Shown here: one piece after another, positions 9,316 through 18,669 of the stretch | Layout of the letters: each line of letters begins with the position of its first letter | Position numbering within the stretch: the first letter of the stretch is position 1 | Assembly: GCA_002394665.1 (NCBI GenBank) | Contig: DGUL01000001.1 | Coordinates: forward strand, 122,237 to 186,236 | Direction: 5' to 3' | Length of the DNA: 64,000 nt | Origin: Rickettsiales bacterium UBA4311 | GTDB taxonomy: Bacteria; Pseudomonadota; Alphaproteobacteria; Rickettsiales; Deianiraeaceae | Program-made: the position numbers and the translations under genes | Notes under the pieces: generated by a model | Told to the model about the DNA's origin: nothing | Seen by the model: only the letters and a program-made list of their open reading frames with translations | The model's database searches: none

Positions 9316-9846
9316 ATGGATAACGATACAAGAAAGTTTACAGAAATGTATAATAACGTGAACGACAAAAATATCGTAAATACCGCTCCACTCGTATCAA
9401 ACATATCCCTTAACTCAGAACAACAAAAGAAACAAGAAGAACAAAAAAAAAAAGATAGTTCTATTTGGATATTTATAATAATTATAGCTATATTAGCTAT
9501 AATAGCTACCATTGTTGCTATTGTTGCAATAAGAAATACGAAAGGAGAAAAAGGAGACACTGGAGCACAGGGTGTGCCAGGTCCCCAGGGAGATAAAGGA
9601 GACACGGGAGCACAGGGTGTGCCAGGTCCGAAAGGAGAAAAAGGAGACACGGGAGCACAGGGCGCGCCAGGTCCGAAAGGAGAAAAAGGAGACACTGGAG
9701 CACAGGGTGTGCCAGGTCCCCAGGGAGAACAGGGTGTACCAGGTCCGAAAGGAGATAATAAACTTGCAATAGCCGGCGCAACACTCGGAGCAGTGGCTAC
9801 AATCGGATTAGGTTCATACATAGCTTACAGATACATTAAAAGCTAA
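9316..9846 (+). CDS. Collagen-like protein with a membrane helix at each end
   Basis: Residues 1-49 are polar and charged with a Lys/Glu/Gln-rich stretch; residues 50-72 form a strongly hydrophobic helix ([19 protein letters not shown]). From residue 77 there are about 23 uninterrupted Gly-X-Y triplets, made of four copies of a 15-residue unit ([15 protein letters not shown] and variants) and one shorter copy. Residues 150-172 form a second hydrophobic helix rich in Gly and Ala. Gly-X-Y runs form trimeric triple helices; here the rod would be held to the membrane at both ends. The gene is followed after 49 bases by GTA g12 on the same strand. GC content in the repeat is far above the surroundings, partly forced by Gly/Pro codons. 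Function unknown. Confidence 0.85.
   Translation: MDNDTRKFTEMYNNVNDKNIVNTAPLVSNISLNSEQQKKQEEQKKKDSSIWIFIIIIAILAIIATIVAIVAIRNTKGEKGDTGAQGVPGPQGDKGDTGAQGVPGPKGEKGDTGAQGAPGPKGEKGDTGAQGVPGPQGEQGVPGPKGDNKLAIAGATLGAVATIGLGSYIAYRYIKS
9544..9750 (+). repeat. 45-base tandem repeat coding for collagen triplets
   Basis: Four near-identical 45-base units (9544-9588, 9589-9633, 9634-9678, 9679-9723) and a shortened 27-base unit differ by only a few bases each. Such similarity at DNA level allows copy-number change by slippage or recombination. Confidence 0.9.
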
Positions 9847-9895
9847 CAATTGTCTTCCCTAAACAAAAAAACACACAACACAAGAACAAAAAAAT

Positions 9896-10492
9896 ATGAA
9901 CCACTTGGATATAGATTTTCCAGAAGATTTATCAAATTGCTTTTGCGGAGGACTTGAATTCTCAACGACAATCTCTACGACTACGGGAAAAAAAGAAATT
10001 AGAAACAGAAATTGGAATGAAGGACGATATAAATATAATCTTTTATACAAAAATTGTAATGAAAGCACTTACAAAAACTTACAAGCATTTTTTCTTTTAT
10101 GCGGAGGAAGTCAAAAATCATTCAATTTTACAGATAAAAACGATAACAAAATTGAAACACAACTATTAACAAACGGCGACGGACACACAAAAAGCTTTAA
10201 AATATTCAAAACTTATACATACCACAACCTTTCAATAAAAAGGAACGTTTTTAAAGTAAAAAATGTAAAAATTTATTTCAATGCAAACGAAATTGATGGC
10301 TCAAAATACAGCATAACCAACAATATAATAACTTTTACAGACGACAACATTCCGCAAGAAAGCGATAACATATACATAGATTGTAATTTTTATGTAATCG
10401 TAAGATTTGCAACGGATTTTCTTCCAGTTGTCAGAAAAAGCAACAACCTAATTGAATTACCAGATATTACTTTAATTGAAGTTCAAAAATAA
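9896..10492 (+). CDS. GTA/phage distal tail protein, TIGR02217/DUF2460 family (g12-like)
   Basis: The protein matches the family pattern closely: an opening FSTTISTTTGKKEIRNRNWNEGRYKYN, then a segment on loading of the frame with LQAFFLLCGGSQKSFNFTD, then a GDGHTKSFKIFKTY stretch, and a closing VIVRFATDFLPVV ... IELPDITLIEVQ. In the Rhodobacter capsulatus GTA this family is gene g12, part of the tail tip. Its length (198 aa) is close to normal. It is followed by g13 in the same order as in GTA clusters. No other head, tail or packaging gene is visible around it. It starts at an ATG without a Shine-Dalgarno sequence. Confidence 0.88.
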   Translation: MNHLDIDFPEDLSNCFCGGLEFSTTISTTTGKKEIRNRNWNEGRYKYNLLYKNCNESTYKNLQAFFLLCGGSQKSFNFTDKNDNKIETQLLTNGDGHTKSFKIFKTYTYHNLSIKRNVFKVKNVKIYFNANEIDGSKYSITNNIITFTDDNIPQESDNIYIDCNFYVIVRFATDFLPVVRKSNNLIELPDITLIEVQK

Positions 10493-10496
10493 TTTT

Positions 10497-11309
10497 ATGG
10501 CTATAAACGAAACTTTTATTCAAGAAATAAAAAACGGCTTGCCGATCGTCTATTTAATAGAATTTAATTCTGCAAATTTCAGTTATTATTTCAATACCAG
10601 CGACAACGATTTTACATTTAACGAAAAAATATACTTCGCTGGAAATGATTTGATAAAAACGCAATTTGATAACTTAGAGAACAAAAGCAACTTATCAATC
10701 AATTTATTAAACATATACAACAATGACAAAATTGAAATTGAGGCACTTTTGCAATCATCTGTTATTATCAAAATCGCAACATTAAAAAATAACAATAACG
10801 GCAACAGCGAAATTTCAAGTACAAACACAATTTTTAATGGCTTTATTGACGAAATTCAAACAGAAAACGACCTTTTAAAAATCTCACTTTTACCAAACAT
10901 CGCAAGACTTAATAAACCGACGACTTGCTTATTTTCTCCGCTTTGTCGCGAATGCTTTGGCAGTTCTAAATGCGGAATAGATATAAACAACCACAAAGCA
11001 AGCGGGCAAATTACTCAAATAACGGCACCAAACTCATTTATTGGAAACCACCGAGATAACAAAAAAACCACAGTGGGATACTATAAATACGGAATTATAA
11101 AAATAACAAGCGGAAAATTGCGAGGCTTTTCTTTACAAATTAAAGACGAAAAAGATGGCGAGATTTTTCTACTTCAAAATACCAAACTTTTAAACATTGG
11201 CGACACCTACGAAATCTTTGCCGGCTGTGATAAAACATTGAAGACCTGTAAAGAAAAATTTAACAATGTACTCAATTTTAGGGGCGAACCATTTATAAAT
11301 GAAAGTTAA
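10497..11309 (+). CDS. GTA/phage hub protein, DUF2163/BR0599 family (g13-like)
   Basis: An N-terminal DUF2163 region (INETFIQEIKNGLPIVYLIEF, then a discussion-free core of beta strands) leads to a Cys-rich middle (TCLFSPLCRECFGSSKCGID) and the hallmark C-terminus CDKTLKTCKEKFNNVLNFRG. In GTA clusters this family is g13 and stands after g12, as it does here. The ATG at 10497 lies four bases after the g12 stop and is preferred to an upstream TTG at 10476. The expected g14 (NlpC/P60 peptidase) and g15 (megatron) are absent; the next gene is a NUDIX gene on the other strand. The frame is intact, arguing for retention under selection or recent loss of the partners. Confidence 0.9.
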   Translation: MAINETFIQEIKNGLPIVYLIEFNSANFSYYFNTSDNDFTFNEKIYFAGNDLIKTQFDNLENKSNLSINLLNIYNNDKIEIEALLQSSVIIKIATLKNNNNGNSEISSTNTIFNGFIDEIQTENDLLKISLLPNIARLNKPTTCLFSPLCRECFGSSKCGIDINNHKASGQITQITAPNSFIGNHRDNKKTTVGYYKYGIIKITSGKLRGFSLQIKDEKDGEIFLLQNTKLLNIGDTYEIFAGCDKTLKTCKEKFNNVLNFRGEPFINES

Positions 11310-11327
11310 ACAAGCAAAATAAAACAC

Positions 11328-11843
11328 CTATTTTACTAATTCGTCAAACTTCTCATAGACAAACTCCAACTGATTTTTAAAACGAGCATCGTTGCTATCT
11401 ATTACTTCTTTTATTTCTTGTTGATTTAAATATCTGACCTCCATAATTTCATTATCGTGTTTCTTTGTATCTTCAATTATATTACACTTAAATAAACGGA
11501 AATTTTCCTCCTCAAATTCAGCAAGATATCTTTCTAATACAACCCTCAAACCAGTTTCTTCCAAAGTTTCTCTGTATGCCGTTTGAAATGCTCTTTCACC
11601 GAACTCGTGCTTACCTGCTGGAAAACCTAACTTTTTGCTCAATTTATCCCTAACCAACAAAATTTTACCATCAACGGCAACCAAGCAACCGGCGTGAGTT
11701 TTAGCCGGTGAAAAACACTCCTGACATCTTGGATTTACCGCTAAGTCAAGACGTGCAATTCTTTCATATGACATAAAAGCATAAGCGACACAACCACAAG
11801 CAAGCAACAAAGTTGACCACTTAACAACTTTTTTTTTTCTCAT
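11328..11843 (-). CDS. NUDIX hydrolase with N-terminal membrane segment
   Basis: A complete Nudix box lies at residues 77-99 (G77, E83, R91-E92, E95-E96, G98-L99), so hydrolysis of a nucleoside diphosphate-linked substrate is likely. Unusually, residues 8-24 form a hydrophobic segment after a basic MRKKKVVK, and a Cys cluster (C40, C43, C53) separates this from the catalytic domain. The enzyme may be tethered to the inner membrane; which side the domain faces cannot be read from the sequence. It follows murJ by 36 bases on the same strand and converges on GTA g13. Confidence 0.85.
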   Translation of the reverse strand: MRKKKVVKWSTLLLACGCVAYAFMSYERIARLDLAVNPRCQECFSPAKTHAGCLVAVDGKILLVRDKLSKKLGFPAGKHEFGERAFQTAYRETLEETGLRVVLERYLAEFEEENFRLFKCNIIEDTKKHDNEIMEVRYLNQQEIKEVIDSNDARFKNQLEFVYEKFDELVK

Positions 11844-11879
11844 ATAAAAAAACTACATCAAAAAAGCGATTTAAAAATT

Positions 11880-13442
11880 TTATTTACAACTTTTTTTATT
11901 AAAAACCTCCTTTATAAAATCCTTCGTCAAAATTCTCAACTTAAAACACAAAGCCAAGTAAATAAAACCAGAAATGAAAAAAATCAAAAATATATTAGCC
12001 TTTAAACAAAGCACGGGAACAACAAAACAAGACAAAATAGATGCGACAAAAACCAAAAAAATATCATTAAAATCTTTCTTTTTTATAAAAAAATTGCCCC
12101 CACTTTTTAAAACAATAACAGCACACAAACAAGACAAAACTGACGATGCAGAAGTCGCTACAACAACACAATACATCCCAATAATTTTGAATAAAACCAA
12201 ATTAGCAACAACATTAAACACTAACCCAAACCAACTAATTTTCATCGGTGTTTTTGTGTCTTTTTGTGAATAAAAACAAGCAAAAAAGATTTTCAGTAAA
12301 ATATTCATTGGAACTGAAATTGCAAAAATCATTAACATATTAGCAACAACTTTTGTGTCCGTCGCTGTAAAAGCCCCACGTTCAAAAATCAAGCTAACTA
12401 TTTTTTGCGACGACGATAAAAACAACAACATTGCTGGAATGGAAAAGAATAAAGCAACTTTCATTGATTTCACTTGCAAGCTCGCTACTTCGTCGATATT
12501 TTTCGCCTTAAACGCCACGCTCAACGAAGGCAAAATTGCAACGCTTAAACTATAACCAATTATACTCATTGGAAACTGCACCAATCTATCCGCATAATAT
12601 AAATACGAAACAGCTCCAGCGAAAAAACTTGCAAATATACCATCTACAAAAATATTTATCTGCAAAATTCCGCTACTAACAACGGCTGGCAAAAACTTTT
12701 TTATAAAACTTCTCAAATCTTTTTTATTTTCTTCATTCAGTTCCAAAGACAATTTTTTACTATTATTTTTTGGAACGACTGCATTTTTAACACAAAACCA
12801 CATCACAAAAAGAAGTTGAAAAATACCAGCAAAAATCAGCACCCAAGACAAACAAAAACCAACATTTGAAAAAAACGATTTTGTAACCAAAAGCCCGATA
12901 ACTACGACAATATTTAAAATTACAGACACGAGCGAAAAAGGTGCAAACCGCCCTACACTTTGTAAAATAGAGCCAAAAAACGATGCCAAACTTATCAAAA
13001 TAACGTACGGAAAACAAATTCTTGACAACTGCACCGCTAATAAAAATTTCTTCTCATCTTGCAAAAAACCGGGATTTATGGCACTAACAACAAACGGCAT
13101 AAATATCTCAAAAAAAATTGTTAAAACCACAAGCGATGAAGCAAGAAAGCAAAAAACCTTAAAAGAAAAATTGTTAGCAAGTTCACAATTTTCCTTTACT
13201 TTTGAAGTAAAAAACGGCACAAAAGCGTTGGAAAACGCGCCTTCTGCAAATATTCTCCTGAATGTATTTGGCAGCCTAAAAGCAACATAAAACGCCTCCG
13301 CGATTGCTCCACTTCCAAGATACTTTGCAAAAAATATATCTCTAACCAATCCCGTAAATCGAGATAATAAAATACAAAAAGATACTATAAAGGCAGAATA
13401 AAAAGGTTTACTTGTTTTTTTACAACCATCATTCTTTTTCAT
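11880..13442 (-). CDS. murJ: Lipid II flippase MurJ
   Basis: MurJ carries lipid II across the inner membrane for peptidoglycan synthesis. The protein is 520 aa with about 14 hydrophobic segments. It opens with the characteristic SRFTGLVRDIFFAKYLGSGAIAEAFYVAFRLPNTFRRIFAEGAFSNAFVPFF, in which the family's Arg residues in the cavity are kept, and later shows YYADRLVQFPMSIIGYSLSVAILPSLS. It begins 15 bases after the giant VirB6-like gene on the same strand. Keeping murJ indicates that the organism still builds some peptidoglycan. Confidence 0.95.
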   Translation of the reverse strand: MKKNDGCKKTSKPFYSAFIVSFCILLSRFTGLVRDIFFAKYLGSGAIAEAFYVAFRLPNTFRRIFAEGAFSNAFVPFFTSKVKENCELANNFSFKVFCFLASSLVVLTIFFEIFMPFVVSAINPGFLQDEKKFLLAVQLSRICFPYVILISLASFFGSILQSVGRFAPFSLVSVILNIVVVIGLLVTKSFFSNVGFCLSWVLIFAGIFQLLFVMWFCVKNAVVPKNNSKKLSLELNEENKKDLRSFIKKFLPAVVSSGILQINIFVDGIFASFFAGAVSYLYYADRLVQFPMSIIGYSLSVAILPSLSVAFKAKNIDEVASLQVKSMKVALFFSIPAMLLFLSSSQKIVSLIFERGAFTATDTKVVANMLMIFAISVPMNILLKIFFACFYSQKDTKTPMKISWFGLVFNVVANLVLFKIIGMYCVVVATSASSVLSCLCAVIVLKSGGNFFIKKKDFNDIFLVFVASILSCFVVPVLCLKANIFLIFFISGFIYLALCFKLRILTKDFIKEVFNKKSCK

Positions 13443-13457
13443 ATAATACTCTCAATA

Positions 13458-16400
13458 CTATTCATAACTATGAACTTCTTCTTCAATTCTGTTTATAAAA
13501 GTCTTAGTTGTTTTAGACTTTAAAATATGCCCTAACGTTTCAGTATCCATGTTGCCGATATTCTTATCGACATTTTTAATCAACTCATCTATTGATTTGC
13601 TAGCATTATTTAATTCATCGGCTCCCTGTCGTTGAATATTGCTGATTTCATTATCAAGTAAGCTTTTTTGTTGTTGTTCATATTCGGCTTCTTGCCTTGC
13701 AATTCTATCTTTTGCATCATTGATCATGTTATCTTTTTGTTCTCGCGATAAATCTTCTCTGTTTTTTATTTGATCTTCAAAATTTTTCAGCATATCCGCA
13801 TTTGCATTTTTACGCTCAGCCAACTGATTCTTATATTTTTCAAGCACTTCTTTTTGTCTTCCTTTGGTTTTACTATTTATCCCTTGCAATTGCTGTTGTT
13901 TATACTGCGAAAGCTTACTTAGCATCTCTTTAATTTTATCACCCCTGCCACCAATATTAAATTTTTCTTTGAAGAAATTACCGACTCTATCTGTTATTGC
14001 ACTGATTGCTTCTCCAAGTCTTTTGCCATTTAGTATATCTTTCACTTTATTTATGTTATCAGCAGCGTCTTTATTTCCAAAAGCACCGGCCATTCTGGCA
14101 ATCAATCCAACAACTTGATTAATAACACCCTGTGCAATATTTTTTACAGCTTTGAGCGTGTTTACAAACGTTTTAAAACCAAACTTCATTGCCTCTATTC
14201 CTGCCATTCCTCCTGATTTAATACTATCAGAAGCCGATTGTGTAAAACCACCACCGATGTTAGTATCCGGTTTTCCACCAGTAAGCTTATAAATTTCTCC
14301 TTCCATTTTATCAAGCATTAAAGTCATTATCACAATAACCACCGCCGCAAACAAAGCCCTATAAATCAAATATCCAGCCAACACCCAAGTATCCTTTTTA
14401 AAAATCGCAACCCAAGAAATCAAAAAATTCAAAATATTATCCCACATTTGAAACTTTTTCATCAAACGCACAGCTAAACACCCAACTGGCGCTTTACTTT
14501 CGTGACCATCATAACAATCAGGATTTATACCGCCAGTAACAGTAAACATATTCTCTTCCACATATTTGCTCGCATCGCCAAACAACACCCAATCTATTAT
14601 AAATAAAAACATTGAAATCGTAATAAATGGAACACACGCTCCAATAACGTTAGCTTGCAAATCTTTTAGCCAACTATCTAACGCCTTCTTAGTCTGGTCA
14701 AACAGCCACAAAACAAACACAAACGGCGAAAGATATATTGTTAACACAAGATTGAAAACACAAACCACATATTGTTGTGCTGCTCTGGCTACAAGCATAA
14801 ATAATGCTGCTCCAATTGCAAACATTAATGCAAAAACAAGTATACCAAAAGGGAAAACCATGAATACAAACTTAACGAACTGAAGAAAAGCTGTAATTGC
14901 GCCATCTATTGCTCCATCCACATTGCCGTCTTCGGCTGAACTTAAAGCAGACTCTACGTCCTCTTGAAAACCCTTATCGTTTCCAGTGAACGTTAAAAAT
15001 TGTATAATTTTGCAATCCATTGAATCCCAAAAAGATATATGTTTATAGCTTCTTGTACCGCCATACCTTTTAATCACTGGATAATCTGCATTTTTATTCA
15101 ATGCTTTTAGCTTGCTATCTAAGTATATCCTATATTGCGCTCGCAAACTGCCTTCTGCCGCCATTCCATCATCAATAAAATCATATTCTTCAACAACGCC
15201 GTTGCTATCTATTGTCGCAACTGCTGTTCTAATGACTTGATATTTAAGCTTATTTACCTTCTCCTGATCCGATAAATTGTCTTGGTCGTCATAAGATAAC
15301 AATCCTTGAAAAACCAAAATATCTTTGTTTCCGCTACCGATAAACTTTAAATCAATTAAATCATTTATTCTATAACCATCATCTAAAACATATCCCTGTT
15401 GTTCTTTTTCCTCAGAACAAGTAAAAGCATAATCATTCAACGAAGATGAATATTTCGGATCTTCCGCTAAAGGATCATTTTGCGCATAAACTGGTGTCTT
15501 TTTTTTATCTTTAAGCACCTTATGACATCTTGGTTTAACGTAAACCCACTTATTTGTTTCAGTATTGTAATACTGAAAAACTTTATAAGGTCTTTCCCAC
15601 GGAGGTCGTGGCATAAAAGTCGTCAAATCCTTATAACAAACGCCAGACAAACACTTGTCGCTCAAACTACCATCTGCCATTATTGCCTTTCTGCCACAAG
15701 TCAATGACATTCCCGTTTCGCATTGCAACTTTTTTGGTTGACATTTACTCTCTACACACTTAGTTTTATCGTCCGGATCGTAACCATTACAATAAAGCTC
15801 ACTTGATTCATCCACGCAAGAATACTCATAATCATCAACTTGTATTAATTCATTCTCATCAGTAATCGGCTTTCTCAAAAGCATTGAAACAATTGTATTT
15901 TCTTCAGTAGAAGCTTTGTTTTTACACTCCTCTTCCGTCTCGTTGGCCAAACAGACTTTTTTATAACAATATCCACTATAACAATTATCATCACTACATT
16001 TTTTACCATCTTGAAACTCAAATGGACAACTTACGTCGGTAAAATTCCTTACACCATCAGAAGCGGAAACACTTTTATTTTTATCGAAACCATAACTAAT
16101 GCAAAAATCCTTATAACCATTCTCTAATTTTCCCTTTTTAATAGTATAGATTGCTCCATAGCCTTCCAAACTTTTATAATAATCTTGAAAAGCAGTCAAT
16201 AATGCATCGCTCTTTATTCCGGATACTTTTTCAATCGGCACGGCAGGAACAAAAAGAATGGATTTATTCACACTCATTTGTCCACCAGTGGTACTCGTTT
16301 CCATAGAAACACACTTGGCCATCACACAAACATTTCCAATTGTGCTCGATAAATAACTTGATTCATACTTCTCGCAACTACTATAAACATACCCAGTCGG

Positions 16401-18527
16401 ACATTCTGGTCGCCAATATGCTGTAATAGTATGTCCTTCTTTCGTGTATCTACTACTAACTAATTGATGATTTTTATTTTGACAAGCATTGACCTTTGTA
16501 ATTACTTTTATTGCATCAACAGGATCCCCGTCATTTACTCTTTTCGGTGTCTTGGAAGCAGAAGTTGTAAAATTACAAGCATTATTCCAAGAATTGTTCT
16601 CTTGACTACGGAATTCCGACATTATTCTATTTAACCCCATTCCAACGCCCTGTGCAGTCTGAATGGCCAAATTAAACACATAATTTTTAGCACTCTCGCT
16701 GAACACAATCATATAGCACAATGAGACACGCAAAACAAGCATTCCGAATTCCTTACCATCCATCTTGCCAAAATCGCCATTTATCATTTTCCACCCAAGC
16801 AAAAAAAACCAAAGCGTTAATGCTACAACAGCCAAAGCTTTGATTTTATTTCTAAAAACATCGAAAAGTGTCATTGAAAATGATGTTTCACCTGACATTT
16901 GAGCATTATTTGCTTTTATTGAACGTGTTTTCTGAATTTTTACTTGTTCTATCAAGTTGCTTAGTTTTGCCGTTTCGGTAAAAACCATTCTTGTAAAACT
17001 CTTTTTTTGATCTTCCGTAAAATTATCATATTCATCCGCCATTGTAAGCGAAGTAATTACATTTTCGTTAGCAGTTTTTTTTTCTTTGCCTTCTTGATCT
17101 TTTTCTACATTCCATCCAACAACATTATCTTGAAAACAAGTGTTATATAAAATTTTGTTATCCTCTTTACAACAATTCTCTGTAACAGCGGTTGAAGGAA
17201 CTGAGTAGTATTTATCATAAAATGACATAGTTGTCCCCGAATAATGACCCTTACCATTTGCGTCGCAAGAATACTCAACCTTCATTGTCCCTTCGTCATT
17301 AAACCAAATATCTTTTAATTTCTTTAACGCATCCTTCTTTTGTTGCACGGACAAATCCGCTTCTTTTTTACTCAAAATGTTATCATACTTTCTATCCTGA
17401 ATAATCGTCTGCATTAAATATCTATAAGCTTCCTCCAACAAAACTATATCCGCGGTATATTGTTGTGTTGCTTTTTGATTTGTAGTTGAAGTTTGTTTTA
17501 TACTTAAAATTGGCTTTTCAAAAATATTCCTCGCTGTATTTTCAAAACATTGAACTATACCGGCCGTTATGGTTGCACCCCTCTTGGAATACCCACGCAA
17601 ATCAAAACAAGCCTCATCAAATATTGAAGCTATATCATCTTGCTGTTCATATAAATCTTTATACCTAATAATCCTACAATGCTTTGCGTACCTATCTTCG
17701 TATTTTCGCTTTTCTTCATCGTTTATAAAAGCCAAATGGCCATTTTCGTCTAACTGAATAACGCCATTATCATCTCTCTTGTATTCCGGTTCAGTAAGTA
17801 CTCCACGTCCGACATTATAAATACATGGGCAAGCACTAAAAACACTGGCACACATCACATAAGCGTATCCATCAGCGTGATGAACATAAATGTTATCGTG
17901 TATATCACCTTCCTTGTAAAAGGCATAATTTTTTGTTCCAACTTTATGAAGACACAGCTTATCATATTTATCCACAATATTAGAGACGGAAACTTTTTCA
18001 TTTGATAAAACCAGAAGCCTTGCAATCTGTTTATCCGTGTACGGCAACGGACTTCCTTCGCCGTCGCCCGAATAGCAAACTTCATATTCAGAAGCTTTTT
18101 TAAAACCACTTTTTGCTTTTGCCGCTATTATCAAACATTCAATTGCATTACCAACAAGGTTTCCGAGAATATATCCAAGCATTGAAGCTCCGAAATAAGC
18201 CCCAATAGCTGTCCCAACACCACGCATAATATTTTTTACCATTGAATTTGCCGAACAAATGACTGTTTTCTTATTTGTAGAAAAGACACCTGCAACCTCA
18301 TCTGTCAGACTTGGTTCTTCAAATTCATCGCACTGAGTGGAGACATTATTATAGGTCTTGCCGTGGAAAGTTTTTATGGCACTTTTTGTGCAAGGTTCCA
18401 ATAGTCCGTCGCCAAAAGCAAATGTTGCAACCTTCTTAATTGCGCTCCAAGCATCCGCTTTTGCGTTGCTTTGCATTGCCGAAAACGACAAAAAAAACAT
18501 CAATATAAAAACAAAACAACGCCTCAC
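13458..18527 (-). CDS. Giant VirB6/TrbL-family type IV secretion protein (copy 1)
   Basis: At 1689 aa this is far larger than classical VirB6 (about 300 aa) but typical of Rickettsiales VirB6 paralogues. Residues 1-24 look like a signal peptide. Residues 25-540 and about 620-1200 are soluble and Cys-rich (many CxxC-like spacings, for example CYSGYCYKKVC), fitting an oxidising periplasmic or outside location. One hydrophobic block lies near 545-615, and the conserved VirB6/TrbL channel helices at about 1205-1420 (FVKFVFMVFPFGILVFALMF onwards). The C-terminal about 200 residues are charged coiled coil. It probably forms part of the inner-membrane channel. No virB3, virB4, virB8-virB11 or virD4 gene lies in this window. 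Confidence 0.85.
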   Translation of the reverse strand: MRRCFVFILMFFLSFSAMQSNAKADAWSAIKKVATFAFGDGLLEPCTKSAIKTFHGKTYNNVSTQCDEFEEPSLTDEVAGVFSTNKKTVICSANSMVKNIMRGVGTAIGAYFGASMLGYILGNLVGNAIECLIIAAKAKSGFKKASEYEVCYSGDGEGSPLPYTDKQIARLLVLSNEKVSVSNIVDKYDKLCLHKVGTKNYAFYKEGDIHDNIYVHHADGYAYVMCASVFSACPCIYNVGRGVLTEPEYKRDDNGVIQLDENGHLAFINDEEKRKYEDRYAKHCRIIRYKDLYEQQDDIASIFDEACFDLRGYSKRGATITAGIVQCFENTARNIFEKPILSIKQTSTTNQKATQQYTADIVLLEEAYRYLMQTIIQDRKYDNILSKKEADLSVQQKKDALKKLKDIWFNDEGTMKVEYSCDANGKGHYSGTTMSFYDKYYSVPSTAVTENCCKEDNKILYNTCFQDNVVGWNVEKDQEGKEKKTANENVITSLTMADEYDNFTEDQKKSFTRMVFTETAKLSNLIEQVKIQKTRSIKANNAQMSGETSFSMTLFDVFRNKIKALAVVALTLWFFLLGWKMINGDFGKMDGKEFGMLVLRVSLCYMIVFSESAKNYVFNLAIQTAQGVGMGLNRIMSEFRSQENNSWNNACNFTTSASKTPKRVNDGDPVDAIKVITKVNACQNKNHQLVSSRYTKEGHTITAYWRPECPTGYVYSSCEKYESSYLSSTIGNVCVMAKCVSMETSTTGGQMSVNKSILFVPAVPIEKVSGIKSDALLTAFQDYYKSLEGYGAIYTIKKGKLENGYKDFCISYGFDKNKSVSASDGVRNFTDVSCPFEFQDGKKCSDDNCYSGYCYKKVCLANETEEECKNKASTEENTIVSMLLRKPITDENELIQVDDYEYSCVDESSELYCNGYDPDDKTKCVESKCQPKKLQCETGMSLTCGRKAIMADGSLSDKCLSGVCYKDLTTFMPRPPWERPYKVFQYYNTETNKWVYVKPRCHKVLKDKKKTPVYAQNDPLAEDPKYSSSLNDYAFTCSEEKEQQGYVLDDGYRINDLIDLKFIGSGNKDILVFQGLLSYDDQDNLSDQEKVNKLKYQVIRTAVATIDSNGVVEEYDFIDDGMAAEGSLRAQYRIYLDSKLKALNKNADYPVIKRYGGTRSYKHISFWDSMDCKIIQFLTFTGNDKGFQEDVESALSSAEDGNVDGAIDGAITAFLQFVKFVFMVFPFGILVFALMFAIGAALFMLVARAAQQYVVCVFNLVLTIYLSPFVFVLWLFDQTKKALDSWLKDLQANVIGACVPFITISMFLFIIDWVLFGDASKYVEENMFTVTGGINPDCYDGHESKAPVGCLAVRLMKKFQMWDNILNFLISWVAIFKKDTWVLAGYLIYRALFAAVVIVIMTLMLDKMEGEIYKLTGGKPDTNIGGGFTQSASDSIKSGGMAGIEAMKFGFKTFVNTLKAVKNIAQGVINQVVGLIARMAGAFGNKDAADNINKVKDILNGKRLGEAISAITDRVGNFFKEKFNIGGRGDKIKEMLSKLSQYKQQQLQGINSKTKGRQKEVLEKYKNQLAERKNANADMLKNFEDQIKNREDLSREQKDNMINDAKDRIARQEAEYEQQQKSLLDNEISNIQRQGADELNNASKSIDELIKNVDKNIGNMDTETLGHILKSKTTKTFINRIEEEVHSYE

Positions 18528-18669
18528 GAAACAACGTCAACACTTATAACATAAAAATCAAACATTGACAAAATTTAAAGTTAAAAGAAAAAGGCAAAAA
18601 TTTCCAAAAAAACCCCGACAAAACTTAAAAACTAAATAAAGACATTGCAAGCTTCAGCGAACATTAAAA

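Noticed and set aside
9544..9750. Regular repeats resembling a CRISPR array
   Set aside because: Units are contiguous without spacers and stay in frame as Gly-X-Y triplets.
9294..9821. 175-codon Pro/Cys-rich frame opposite the collagen-like gene
   Set aside because: It is the mirror of the Gly-X-Y repeat; its protein repeats only reflect the repeat DNA, and it overlaps the adaptor start.
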